A stretch of DNA of 64,000 bases from Bombella saccharophila (GTDB lineage Bacteria > Pseudomonadota > Alphaproteobacteria > Acetobacterales > Acetobacteraceae), in NCBI RefSeq assembly GCF_026385475.1, contig NZ_JANIDW010000003.1, forward strand, positions 62,001 through 126,000, read 5' to 3'. The notes beneath the pieces were generated by a model. That model ran no database searches. It was not told the DNA's origin and saw only the letters and a program-made list of their open reading frames with translations. Within the stretch, counting starts at the first letter, position 1. Every line of letters begins with the position of its first letter. Positions 26,166 to 35,161 of the stretch are shown here, piece by piece. Made by a program: the position numbers and the translations under genes.

Positions 26166-29100
26166 GCGCGCATCAAGAGGCTCTTAAACAGGCCAATGAG
26201 GCTCAGAGATTAGCATCAGACCCTATGGCCTCGGCCTTTGTGTCGGCTTCTGCAGGGTCGGGTAAGACGAAGTTGCTGATTGACCGGCTGTTGCGGCTTA
26301 TGTTGCCCATCGCCTATCCCGGTGAGGATGGGCAGCTTATATTGCTCGAAGGCTCGGCCCCTTCGCGTATCTTATGCTTAACTTACACCAAGGCTGCTGC
26401 GGCTGAGATGGCGCATCGTTTGCAGCAGCATCTTGGGCGGTGGGTCTCCCTTTCTGATGAGGCATTAGGGGAAGCCCTTACGGCGTTAGATGTCCCTAAT
26501 CTAGCAGAAACGCGGGATTGTGCGCGTGGGCTTTTTCTAAAAGTTCTGGACGCGCCGGGTGGATTGCAGATTGAGACCATCCATGCTTTTTGCCAATCTT
26601 TATTACGGCGTTTCCCGCTTGAGGCGGCATTAGACCCTCATTTTTCGCTCATCGAGGAGGCTGATACAAAGCTTGCTCTCCGCCATGCGTTGGAGGAGAG
26701 CCTCGCACGCCACCAAGACCCGGTGCAGGTGCTGGCAGGGCTGACAGGCTTTGATAAATTGATGGGGCTTTTAGGGCAGTGCAATGCGCAATCTGGCCTT
26801 CTCCAACCGCTTTTGAAGATATGGCAGCATGAGCCAGAGCGCGTTAAGCAGGCTTATCAAAGGCTTTTAGCGTGTGGAAGCCACGGTACGGATGACGTGC
26901 TTAAAGAGGCTTGTAGCCTTAAAGATGAGGCAGCATGGCGGGCGGATATTCAAGAAGCCTTACCGGCATTGGCAGAGACAAAACGTGCCCAATTTGAGGA
27001 GATTTTAAGCTGGTTGGGTAAGCCCGCAGCCCAGAGGGATAGAGCTGTTCTTACAGGGCTGCTTTTTACTGATAAGGGAGAGATACGCGATTTAAGCCGC
27101 CATCTAGGGGCAAAGGCCCGCAAGGCAGCACCGAATTTAGCAGAACGCCTCATAGATGAAGCCAAACGTCAAGAAGGGCTAGAGGATTCTATACGCGCTC
27201 AGCGTTTATTGGAGGTAAATACCGCTTTTCTCGCCCTCGCTATGCCTGTGATGATGCGCTTTGAGGATGATAAGAAGAATCGCGGCGTTGTGGATTATAA
27301 TGACCTCATCGCTCGGACGCGGGATGTCTTGCAGGAGCCGGGGGCGGCGTGGGTTCTCTATAAATTAGATGGGGGGATTGACCATCTTTTGTTAGATGAG
27401 GTGCAAGATAACTCCGCCCTGCAATGGGAGATTGCCGGGGCTTTGACGGCCGATTTCTTCTCCGGCATCGGGGGGCGGGAGGATACGCCACGGCCTAGGA
27501 CAGTCTTTGCGGTGGGGGATTTTAAGCAGTCGATTTATAGCTTCCAAGGGGCGGAGCCAGAGCAATTTCATAAATGGCGGCAGATTTTTGCACATCGTGT
27601 GCAAGAGGCCGGGCTTTTATGGCGGGAGCCAGAGTTGAATGTCTCATTCCGCTCTCTGCCGCCGGTTTTGGCAATGGTTGATGCCGTCTTTACGGGGGAA
27701 CAAGAAGGGGCGCGGCAGGCGATTGATGGTTTGCGGGAGGCAGGGGATAGAGCCCCGCTTATTCATCAATCGGCACGTTCTGGCGGTGGGGGGCGTGTGG
27801 AGTTATGGCCGCTTGTCCCTGCTGATGCTCAAATAGCATCACAGTTGGACATAATAGAACCAGCAGAGAATGACCCATGGCGGGCCCCTCATAAAAATGA
27901 GGAGCAGCGCAGTGCCTCCCAACGTCTTGCTGATGCGTTAGCGCATTATATCCAACAGCAGATAGGCCAACCATTACAGCCCGGCGCAGCCCCGCTAAAA
28001 GCCGGGGATGTAATGATTCTCGTGCCGAAACGCTCGCCTTTCTTGCGGATGCTCATCCGGGCTTTAAAGATGCGCGGCCTCCCTGTGGCAAGCTTCATTC
28101 GGGCTGGGCTGGTGGAGCAAGCAGCCGTGCAGGACCTTATGACGCTTTGTGATGCGTTGCTTTTGCCGCAGGATGATTTAAGCCTCGCGAGCGTGCTGAC
28201 CTCTCCTTTTGGGGGGCTAAGTGATGAATCGCTCATGGATTTGGCGACATGGGATGGCAAAAAACAGGCTCTCAAGCAGGTTCCGCTTTGGAGTGTGTTA
28301 AATCAACGCCATGAGGAACGGCCAGACTGGCATGCAGCTTGGATGTGCTTGCAGGGCCTTTATAAGCGCGTAGATTATGACACGCCCTATGAGATTCTCG
28401 TGCAGGCCCTTGGCATACAAGGCGGGCGCACACGCTTCCTCTCTCGCCTTGGGCCTGAAGCTGCAGAGCCGATTGATGAGCTTCTTACAGCAGCTTTAAC
28501 CTATGAGACGCAACATCCCCCATCCTTGCAAGGGTTTTTGCAATGGTTGCGTGCCAGTACGGTGGAGAGCCAGCGTGAAGCTGAGACGGTGATTGATGCT
28601 GTACGGTTAATGACGGCTCATCGCTCTAAAGGGTTGCAAGCGCGGCTTGTTATTCTGCCGCATACAACGCACGGCCCCGGCAAAGCTGATCCTTTATTAT
28701 GGGCTGGGTTAGAGGGAGATGATGTAGAGGGGCCGTTATGGGTCCCGCAGACGAAAATGCATTCAGAGCAAACAACATTTTACAGCGCGCAAGAGCAGGA
28801 ACGCCAGAGGGAGGAGAGTAACCGCTTGCTCTATGTGGCTCTAACACGGGCGAGTGATGCGTTGCTCATTTGTGGGTGGGAGCCGAAGCAAGCCCCTAAA
28901 ATCCCCACATGGTATGACTATTGCTATCAGGGCTTGCGTGCACTTCAGGCTCAGACAATCGGGCGTTTGGCTTCCTATCAGCCGGTTGCTTCACCCTTTG
29001 AGGGAGGATGGGATGGTGAGAAGATCGTGCTGGAGAGACCTGTCGAGGCTGCGGTCTCGTCTAAAGTAGCAGAGCCTCATCCAGTGGTTCCCCCCATTTT

Positions 29101-29806
29101 GCCGGAGTGGATGGGCCATGCCCCTGATTGGCAGATACAGCCCGCCCCGCATGAGGATGCGTTGGCCCGCCCGCTCGCACCGAGTCGGCCTGATAGTGCG
29201 GTTTATGGTCCACTACCAGCAGCGCGTTCGCCTTTGGAGATTATGCGTGAGGGGTTGGTGATTCCACAGCCAGTTAAACGGCGGCAAGATGCGATGGAGC
29301 GGGGTGTGTTGGTCCATCGCCTGTTGCAATTCCTCCCCGATATTGCCGCGTTAGAGCGGCAGGAGAAAGCAGAATCATGGTTGCGGCATACGATGCCGGG
29401 TGTGGCAGAGCGAGAGCTTGTTCGTTTAGCAAGCCATGTGGTCTCTATTGTGGAGATGCCTTTATTAGCCCCGCTTTTTGGGCCGGGAAGCCGAGCCGAG
29501 CAAGGTATATCAGGGACGTTGGGCCGTGCGGGGGATGGAACGGGTCGTGTTGTGCTGGGGCAGGTGGACCGTTTTTGCTGTGACGGGCAAACGGTCTGGC
29601 TGTGTGATTATAAAACAGGCCGTCCTCCCTCTCAGCCTGATCGTGTTCCTGTGGCGTATCAGGTGCAGATGGCGCGTTATCGGCGTGTCATGCAGGGGCT
29701 TTATCCGGGGCTTATGGTCCGCTGCTTCCTCGTTTGGGTAGATGGCCCTGCCGTTACAGAATTGCCCACAGCTTTATTGGAGGATCATGATAAGCAGAAT
29801 ATATAA
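26162..29806 (+). CDS. addA: Double-strand-break repair helicase AddA
   Basis: A 1214-residue UvrD-family helicase with a C-terminal RecB-type nuclease. The Walker A is ASAGSGKTKLLIDR (about 29-42), the Walker B is LLLDEVQDNS (about 411), and motif III/IV segments include GDFKQSIYSFQGA. The helicase motif VRLMTAHRSKGLQA and VALTRA follow. The nuclease has GQVDRFCCDG and CDYKTGRPP near the C-terminus. It is the motor and second nuclease of AddAB, cotranslated with addB. There is a 193-base gap before trxA. Confidence 0.96.
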   Translation: MSAHQEALKQANEAQRLASDPMASAFVSASAGSGKTKLLIDRLLRLMLPIAYPGEDGQLILLEGSAPSRILCLTYTKAAAAEMAHRLQQHLGRWVSLSDEALGEALTALDVPNLAETRDCARGLFLKVLDAPGGLQIETIHAFCQSLLRRFPLEAALDPHFSLIEEADTKLALRHALEESLARHQDPVQVLAGLTGFDKLMGLLGQCNAQSGLLQPLLKIWQHEPERVKQAYQRLLACGSHGTDDVLKEACSLKDEAAWRADIQEALPALAETKRAQFEEILSWLGKPAAQRDRAVLTGLLFTDKGEIRDLSRHLGAKARKAAPNLAERLIDEAKRQEGLEDSIRAQRLLEVNTAFLALAMPVMMRFEDDKKNRGVVDYNDLIARTRDVLQEPGAAWVLYKLDGGIDHLLLDEVQDNSALQWEIAGALTADFFSGIGGREDTPRPRTVFAVGDFKQSIYSFQGAEPEQFHKWRQIFAHRVQEAGLLWREPELNVSFRSLPPVLAMVDAVFTGEQEGARQAIDGLREAGDRAPLIHQSARSGGGGRVELWPLVPADAQIASQLDIIEPAENDPWRAPHKNEEQRSASQRLADALAHYIQQQIGQPLQPGAAPLKAGDVMILVPKRSPFLRMLIRALKMRGLPVASFIRAGLVEQAAVQDLMTLCDALLLPQDDLSLASVLTSPFGGLSDESLMDLATWDGKKQALKQVPLWSVLNQRHEERPDWHAAWMCLQGLYKRVDYDTPYEILVQALGIQGGRTRFLSRLGPEAAEPIDELLTAALTYETQHPPSLQGFLQWLRASTVESQREAETVIDAVRLMTAHRSKGLQARLVILPHTTHGPGKADPLLWAGLEGDDVEGPLWVPQTKMHSEQTTFYSAQEQERQREESNRLLYVALTRASDALLICGWEPKQAPKIPTWYDYCYQGLRALQAQTIGRLASYQPVASPFEGGWDGEKIVLERPVEAAVSSKVAEPHPVVPPILPEWMGHAPDWQIQPAPHEDALARPLAPSRPDSAVYGPLPAARSPLEIMREGLVIPQPVKRRQDAMERGVLVHRLLQFLPDIAALERQEKAESWLRHTMPGVAERELVRLASHVVSIVEMPLLAPLFGPGSRAEQGISGTLGRAGDGTGRVVLGQVDRFCCDGQTVWLCDYKTGRPPSQPDRVPVAYQVQMARYRRVMQGLYPGLMVRCFLVWVDGPAVTELPTALLEDHDKQNI

Positions 29807-29999
29807 GTCAGACCAACAATACCGATTTCCCAATGAAGCAGATCATCGGCATGGATAAACGTACTTGAAGAGTCCGTATTGTTAGCGGTGGGGCAAGAGG
29901 CTTCTATAGCAAGGCAGCATTGCTAGTCAGCTGGTAGCAACTGCCCCTAAATTGTGGCAGGGACATCAGGATTATCGTTGTGAGGGGGAGGAGTGTAGC

Positions 30000-30329
30000 G
30001 TGAGCGAACATACAATAGCGGTGACGGATCAAGCCTTTGAGAATGAGGTGCTGAAGGCAGAAGGCTATGTTCTGGTAGATTTTTGGGCAGAATGGTGCGG
30101 CCCATGCCGGATGATTGCCCCAGCTTTAGAGGAAGTTGGCAAGGATTATAAAGGCCGCGTTACCGTCGCGAAGTTGGATATTGATGCTAACCCAGAGACA
30201 CCAACCACTTTTGGTGTGCGGAGCATCCCGACCTTGATTCTCTTCAAAGACGGTAAGCCTGTTGCACAGCAAATGGGGGCATTGCCGAAGAGCCAGCTTA
30301 AAGCGTGGTTGGACTCCCATATTGGTTAA
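30000..30329 (+). CDS. trxA: Thioredoxin
   Basis: 109 residues from a GTG at 30000, preceded by GAGGGGGAGGAG 7 bases upstream. The earlier in-frame ATG at 29952 would add a 16-residue tail without homology. The active site WCGPC is at about 32-36 within VDFWAEWCGPCRMIAPAL, and the cis-proline is in RSIPTLILFKDG. It is a cytosolic dithiol donor. Placement after addBA is conserved in alphaproteobacteria. A terminator closes the unit. Confidence 0.97.
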   Translation: MSEHTIAVTDQAFENEVLKAEGYVLVDFWAEWCGPCRMIAPALEEVGKDYKGRVTVAKLDIDANPETPTTFGVRSIPTLILFKDGKPVAQQMGALPKSQLKAWLDSHIG

Positions 30330-30368
30330 TCGCTGTGATGCACTTGCCCGAGAGGGCAGAGATGAAGG

Positions 30369-30413
30369 CTCGGTAACAGGAGGGGGGGCTCTTCTGCTTT
30401 ACCGAGTTTTTTT
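30369..30413 (+). terminator. Rho-independent terminator of trxA
   Basis: CTCGGTAA (30369-30376) and TTACCGAG (30399-30406) form an 8-bp stem around a G-rich loop, followed by seven T. Confidence 0.85.
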
Positions 30414-30472
30414 ATGGTGTCATGGCGTAGGGGAGAGATAGTCAGCCTAAGCGGGAGAGTGTAAGAAAAGAT

Positions 30473-31687
30473 ATGTCTAAAAAGCGAGCCTTCCCCGCCC
30501 CTACCATGATTACGACCTCGGCAGAGGTTGCAACGCTATGTGCTAAATTGCAGCGTGAAGCTTTTGTAACGGTGGATACCGAGTTTGTAAGGGAAAGTAC
30601 TTATTGGCCGCGTCTCTGTCTCGTACAGCTTGGCGGGGCGGATGATGTCGCCTTGATTGATGCGTGCGTCCCTGGGATAGACCTATCTCCCTTGGCGGCT
30701 CTGCTGGCTGCGCCAGATTGTGTGAAGGTGTTTCATGCGGCACGGCAGGATTTGGAGATTTTCCTCCATTTGTTTGGAGAATTGCCCGTAAATCTGTTCG
30801 ACACGCAGATAGCGGCTATGGTTGCAGGTTTTGGGGAGCAAGTGGGTTATGATAACCTTGTTTCTTCTCTTACAGGTCAGTCGATTGATAAATCGCATCG
30901 CTTTAGTGATTGGGCGGCGCGTCCGCTCTCAAAAGCGCAAATTGCTTATGCGAGTGCCGATGTAACGCATTTGCGGGTGATTTATGAGACGCTTCTCCAT
31001 CAGTTAGAGGAACAAGGGCGGCGCGCATGGGTGGAGGATGAATTATCAGCCTTGGGGGAGGTGGAATTTTTTCGACCTGACCCTTACCTCCTTTGGAAGA
31101 AGCTGAAACCGCGGACCCATAATCGCAAAATGTTGGCTATTTTGCGCGATGTTGTGGCATGGCGGGAGGAGGCTGCTCAGCAGGAGGATCGGCCCCGGCA
31201 GCGTATTATTCGTGATGAGAGTTTGTTGGAAATTGCAGCGACCCGCCCCCGTGATACAATGGCTTTAAAGCGGATTCGCGGTGTGACGAAAGAGTTTGCC
31301 GAAGGGCCATTAGGCCATGCTCTATTGGCAGCGGTGCAGCGGGGGGAGCAATGTCCTGAAGAGGATTGGCCAGAGGCTCCATCACGGCGTAAGGCTGATG
31401 TGCCTCGCCCTCCAGCGGGGGTATTGGCCCTTCTTAAAGTGCTTCTTACAGCGCGTAGTGAGGAGGGACGTGTGGCCCCGCGGCTTATTGCCTCTGCTGA
31501 GGAGTTGGAACGTCTTGCCCATGGGGAGTCGGACCTCCCTGTTTTAAAGGGGTGGCGAGCGCGTTTATTCGGCCGGGAAGCGCAAGCTCTTTTGCGAGGT
31601 GAGACCGTTTTATGTGTGGAAAAAGGGCAGTTGCGGATTGTTGAGCGGGATAGTCATCCTCCTATGAATATGGGGCAGAAAGGTTAG
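30473..31687 (+). CDS. rnd: Ribonuclease D
   Basis: A 404-residue 3'-5' exoribonuclease of the DEDDy class that trims tRNA 3' ends. The exonuclease motifs are VDTEFVRESTYWP (about 35-47), FHAARQDLE (about 88) and ASADVTHLRVIYETL (about 161). An HRDC domain follows (about 213-290), then a second HRDC-like region. Length and layout are normal for RNase D. It lies alone between the trxA terminator and gcrA. Confidence 0.95.
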   Translation: MSKKRAFPAPTMITTSAEVATLCAKLQREAFVTVDTEFVRESTYWPRLCLVQLGGADDVALIDACVPGIDLSPLAALLAAPDCVKVFHAARQDLEIFLHLFGELPVNLFDTQIAAMVAGFGEQVGYDNLVSSLTGQSIDKSHRFSDWAARPLSKAQIAYASADVTHLRVIYETLLHQLEEQGRRAWVEDELSALGEVEFFRPDPYLLWKKLKPRTHNRKMLAILRDVVAWREEAAQQEDRPRQRIIRDESLLEIAATRPRDTMALKRIRGVTKEFAEGPLGHALLAAVQRGEQCPEEDWPEAPSRRKADVPRPPAGVLALLKVLLTARSEEGRVAPRLIASAEELERLAHGESDLPVLKGWRARLFGREAQALLRGETVLCVEKGQLRIVERDSHPPMNMGQKG

Positions 31688-31771
31688 TTTTGAGCTAATC
31701 TTATTTTCCTGATAAAAGCGTGGCATAAGAGCCCCGTAACAACGCTACGGGCAGGAGTGGAGAGAGCAGCA

Positions 31772-32398
31772 ATGGCTATGGAATGGACAGACGAGCTGAT
31801 CGCCCGGCTTAGGGAGTTGTGGGAGCAAGGGCTTTCCACAGCGGAGATTGGTCGTCAGCTTTCTATTACAAAAAATGCGGTTGTTGGTAAGGCTCATCGT
31901 CTTAACTTGCCCTCACGCCCATCGCCTATTCGTAATAAAGCAGCGGCAGAAGGTGGAGCAAAATCGACGCCGCGCCCGCGTGCCTCTCGTGCGAAAAAGC
32001 CTGCCGAAGGTGATGTAACCGAGGCCAAAGAGAAGGGGAAGAAAGTGGCCCCGGGCCCGGCTACGGTTGAGGCATCCAAAGTTGAGAAGCCGAAAAAATC
32101 TGTCAAAGCGCAGCAGGAGTTGCCTTCTGCGCCCGCTAAAAAAACGGCGAAGCCTGCTCAGGAAGTAGCGGAGGCCCCGCAGGCTGTCTCCGCACCGCCG
32201 CGTAAAGTTACCCCGCCGCGTCGGGTGCGGGAGGCGATGGATCGGTCAATACGGCAAGGTCCAACCTGCCAATGGCCGCATGGTGATCCTGGCACGCCTG
32301 AGTTTCATTTTTGTGGGGCAACACCTTTGGCTGGGAAGCCATATTGCGCCGAGCATGCGGCCATTGCCTATGTGAAGATTCGCGACCGTCGTCATTGA
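31772..32398 (+). CDS. gcrA: Cell-cycle regulator GcrA
   Basis: 208 residues from the ATG at 31772. MAMEWTDELIARLRELWEQG matches the start of the GcrA DNA-binding domain, and the HTH continues with STAEIGRQLSITKNAVVGKA. A long Lys/Ala/Pro-rich linker (about 60-150) leads to the C-terminal sigma70-interacting region with C-Q-W-P, FHFCGA and KPYCAEHAAIAY. In Caulobacter GcrA acts with sigma70 at promoters methylated by CcrM. The terminator at 32425-32464 ends the gene. Confidence 0.93.
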   Translation: MAMEWTDELIARLRELWEQGLSTAEIGRQLSITKNAVVGKAHRLNLPSRPSPIRNKAAAEGGAKSTPRPRASRAKKPAEGDVTEAKEKGKKVAPGPATVEASKVEKPKKSVKAQQELPSAPAKKTAKPAQEVAEAPQAVSAPPRKVTPPRRVREAMDRSIRQGPTCQWPHGDPGTPEFHFCGATPLAGKPYCAEHAAIAYVKIRDRRH

Positions 32399-32424
32399 AG
32401 GGCGTGGATATAAGATATTTCACA

Positions 32425-32464
32425 AAAAAGCTGCCAGCCTCATCGTGAAGCTGGCAGCTTTTTT
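32425..32464 (+). terminator. Rho-independent terminator of gcrA, possibly bidirectional
   Basis: AAAAAGCTGCCAGC pairs with GCTGGCAGCTTTTTT around a 10-12 base loop. A runs precede and T runs follow, so it can work for gcrA and for the convergent bactofilin gene. Confidence 0.9.
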
Positions 32465-32508
32465 ATGCATTTTGTCTTAGGCTTGGTGCCTAGCTCATTA
32501 AGGCGGCA

Positions 32509-33006
32509 TCAATGGTGGTGTTCGTCCTGATGTTTTTCTGCTTCGTGGTGATGAGCAGGGCCGTGCTCCTTATTACCGGGGAGGGAGGTTGTGATCATGC
32601 CCAATTTCCCGGTTACTTGGCCGCCTTCATCTACTTGTAAGCGGCGACATTCTGCATTGCCAAGCAAACGCCCGCTTGCCCGTACAGTGAGCATATTGCG
32701 CACGGTAAGGTCGCCTTCTAGCGTCCCAGCAATATCGGCTGAGCCAGCCTCCGCAATGCCATGAAAATGGCCTTCAGGCGTGACAATAAGCTCTTTGACG
32801 GTCAGATGCTCTACAGCAACCGTTCCTTCGACAATGAGGCGTTCAATATTCTCAATCGTCCCACGGATAGTAATGCTGTTATGGACAGTCAGCGTCCGTG
32901 CGTTATCAGCGTAGTGCGCTTTATCTTGGTGGTTGTTACCACGGGTAGATGTACGCTGGCGTGGGGCGGAACCAGGCATGGGGGAGGGAGGGGTAGGTAG
33001 AGACAT
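32509..33006 (-). CDS. Bactofilin with histidine-rich tail
   Basis: A 165-residue polymer-forming cytoskeletal protein. The bactofilin beta-helix spans about 43-140. It shows the repeating pattern of IRGTIENIERLIVEGTVAV, then GSADIAGTLEGDLTVRN and GRLLGNAECRRLQV. The N-terminus is Pro/Ser-rich and disordered. The last about 20 residues are unusually histidine-rich (HHHEAEKHQDEHHH). Bactofilins form membrane-associated filaments that position envelope machinery. It is monocistronic and convergent with gcrA. Confidence 0.92.
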   Translation of the reverse strand: MSLPTPPSPMPGSAPRQRTSTRGNNHQDKAHYADNARTLTVHNSITIRGTIENIERLIVEGTVAVEHLTVKELIVTPEGHFHGIAEAGSADIAGTLEGDLTVRNMLTVRASGRLLGNAECRRLQVDEGGQVTGKLGMITTSLPGNKEHGPAHHHEAEKHQDEHHH

Positions 33007-33298
33007 GGTTTCCTTTAATCAGGCGATAAAGTGGCACGCAATAACGGCATATCTCCAAGGGAGCGATGCCGGACTCTGCCCTGGCATAAGGCGTTCCCCT
33101 AAAATAGAGGGAAGTTCTGCTGTTGGCTAGGCAATCCATGTCGTTAAGGGAATCTTTTCCTATACTATTGTCAATATTCAGGACGTTTTGCCTATTTTTA
33201 CGGGTGTGGGGCTATGTCAGAGAGAGATCGCTCTACAAGGTTTGAGCGTTATGGTAGGGGTATCTATCATCTTGGATTATGAGAGAAAGTGGCCTGTT

Positions 33299-34285
33299 AT
33301 GTCCTCTACCGCCTTGAAATATGATCTTTTATGCATTGGCAATGCCATTGTAGATGTGCTGGCAACCGTCACGCCAGAGCTTTTGGCAGAGTTTGGGGCT
33401 GCACCGGGGAGCATGACGCTCATTGATGCTGCTACCATGGCAAAGTTGGAGCAGCGTATCCATATCGAGCATGTAGCAGGGGGTGGCTCAGCAGCGAATA
33501 GTGCGGTTGTTGCTGCGCGTATGGGGGCAAAAACAGCTTATCTTGGTAAGGTTGCAGCCGATAAAGCGGGCGAGGATTTTACAGCGGATTTACGCAAACA
33601 GGGTATAGATGTTCCCTCCACGCCCCTAGCGGCTGGCGAGGCTATTCCTACAGCGCGTTGCATTGTGTTGATTACGCCCGATGGCCAACGCACGATGTTT
33701 ACATATCTAGGGGCTTGTGTGGAGTTCACACCCCATGATGTTTTAGAGAATATCGTGGCCGAGTCGGCTATTACCTACCTTGAGGGTTATTTATTTGATC
33801 GCCCCCAAGCGCAGGAGGCTTTTTATCAGGCAGCCCGTTTAGCGCATAAAGCGGGGCGTAAGGTCTCTTTAACGCTCTCTGATAGTTTCTGCATCCAACG
33901 TCATCAGGCAGCTTTCCGGGATTTTGTGGCAGAATCGGTTGATATCCTCTTTGCCAATGAGGCTGAGATTCTCGCCCTTTACGAGACAGAGACGCTTGAT
34001 GATGCTTTAAAAGCCCTCTCTCATGATGTTGCCCTTGGTGTTGTGACCCGTGGGGAGAAGGGGGCTGTTATCCAAGCGGGTGAGGAACGGCACGATGTCC
34101 CCACTAAGCCGGTGAAGCTGGTTGATACGACTGGTGCGGGTGATGCTTTTGCAGCGGGCTTCCTCGCAGGCTATAGCCGCCATCATTCTCTTGTGGAGTC
34201 TGCGCGGTTAGGCAATGAGGCTGCAGGCCATGTGATTGCTCGCCTTGGTGGTCGTCCAGGTGCGGATTTTGCCCTTAAAGCCTAA
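33299..34285 (+). CDS. PfkB-family sugar/adenosine kinase
   Basis: 328 residues from the ATG at 33299. Further upstream in-frame starts add residues without homology. YDLLCIGNAIVDVLA starts the ribokinase fold, and GGSAANSAVVAARMGAK is the first PfkB signature. DTTGAGDAFAAGFLAGY near residue 285 is the second, with the catalytic Asp. The closest named family is adenosine kinase. It lies beside, but convergent with, the hopanoid genes. A link to the adenosyl group in hopanoid synthesis is tempting but unproven. Confidence 0.9.
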   Translation: MSSTALKYDLLCIGNAIVDVLATVTPELLAEFGAAPGSMTLIDAATMAKLEQRIHIEHVAGGGSAANSAVVAARMGAKTAYLGKVAADKAGEDFTADLRKQGIDVPSTPLAAGEAIPTARCIVLITPDGQRTMFTYLGACVEFTPHDVLENIVAESAITYLEGYLFDRPQAQEAFYQAARLAHKAGRKVSLTLSDSFCIQRHQAAFRDFVAESVDILFANEAEILALYETETLDDALKALSHDVALGVVTRGEKGAVIQAGEERHDVPTKPVKLVDTTGAGDAFAAGFLAGYSRHHSLVESARLGNEAAGHVIARLGGRPGADFALKA

Positions 34286-34312
34286 GGCGTAGCACTAGGG
34301 GGCGCGGTGTGT

Positions 34313-35149
34313 TTACAGCGCGTCCCATGTTGTCAGTTGGATGTTATGTGGGGCGAGTAACGCGCGCGTAGCAGGGTCTGTTAAGGCAGCTAGCTCTTGC
34401 TCTGGCTGATAGCCGGGCATGAGGGCAGCCATTTGTGCGTTTTGGCTCTTGGCAGGGTGGAAATAAACCTCACTCACCCCGGCAGGGAGTTGAGGGATGA
34501 GGCGTTGGATGCGCTCTGGCGTCATATGGCCAGACCACCGCAAACCAAAGCAGGAATCGTTGGTTTTCATCCCGGCTTTCCAAATTTGCCAGCGTAGGAC
34601 ACGCGTCCATTGCTCCAACGCGCGGTCACCTAGGTGAGGCGTTTCCCCCAAGGGGCCCGCAGGTTCCATAGGTGTGCGAACGGCCTTTAACCCATAGATT
34701 TTGCCCGTTTGGAGCAGTAAATGCCCGATTGTGGGATGGAGATGCATATGCTTATGCGCATTGGCATGGTCCAACCGCAGCCCTGTGCGTGCAAATTGCT
34801 GGAACTGAGCGTGGATTTCTTTCTTTAACGCAGAGCGCGTGGCGGGAGAGAAGAAATATTGAAAGCCCAGCCCTACTTGATTCCGACCAAACCAGCCTTT
34901 TTCATCCGTAATGATAGGCAGATGCAGGCAGGAATCGCCTTCTATAACGACAAGATGTAACCCTAACCGGAGGTCTGGCATACGTTGGGCACGGCGTAGA
35001 GCGTCCTCAAAAGCCGGGGCGGCAACCATGAGGCTTGCCGTGCTGAGGAGGCCTTTGCGATGGGCCTCCTCAATCGCCTCATTGACCTCCACACTCATAC
35101 CGAAATCATCAGCAGAGAAAATGACACGGCGTTGTGTGGAGGTATTCAT
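34313..35149 (-). CDS. hpnK: Hopanoid-associated YdjC/ChbG-like deacetylase HpnK
   Basis: A 278-residue protein of the carbohydrate deacetylase (ChbG/YdjC) fold. FSADDFGMSVEVNEAIEEA (about 10-28) carries the metal-binding Asp pair. LGLHLVVIEGDS and the HANAHKHMHLHPTIGHLL segment provide further histidines. Its place 12 bases behind hpnJ identifies it as HpnK, which in some bacteria removes an acetyl group from a glucosaminyl hopanoid intermediate. It is the last gene of the hpnM-I-J-K series. Confidence 0.93.
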   Translation of the reverse strand: MNTSTQRRVIFSADDFGMSVEVNEAIEEAHRKGLLSTASLMVAAPAFEDALRRAQRMPDLRLGLHLVVIEGDSCLHLPIITDEKGWFGRNQVGLGFQYFFSPATRSALKKEIHAQFQQFARTGLRLDHANAHKHMHLHPTIGHLLLQTGKIYGLKAVRTPMEPAGPLGETPHLGDRALEQWTRVLRWQIWKAGMKTNDSCFGLRWSGHMTPERIQRLIPQLPAGVSEVYFHPAKSQNAQMAALMPGYQPEQELAALTDPATRALLAPHNIQLTTWDAL

Positions 35150-35161
35150 GCGGCGTTCGCC

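Noticed and set aside
29815-29883. 8-bp inverted repeat (AACAATAC / GTATTGTT) between addA and trxA
   Set aside because: The arms are short and 53 bases apart, so chance occurrence is likely.
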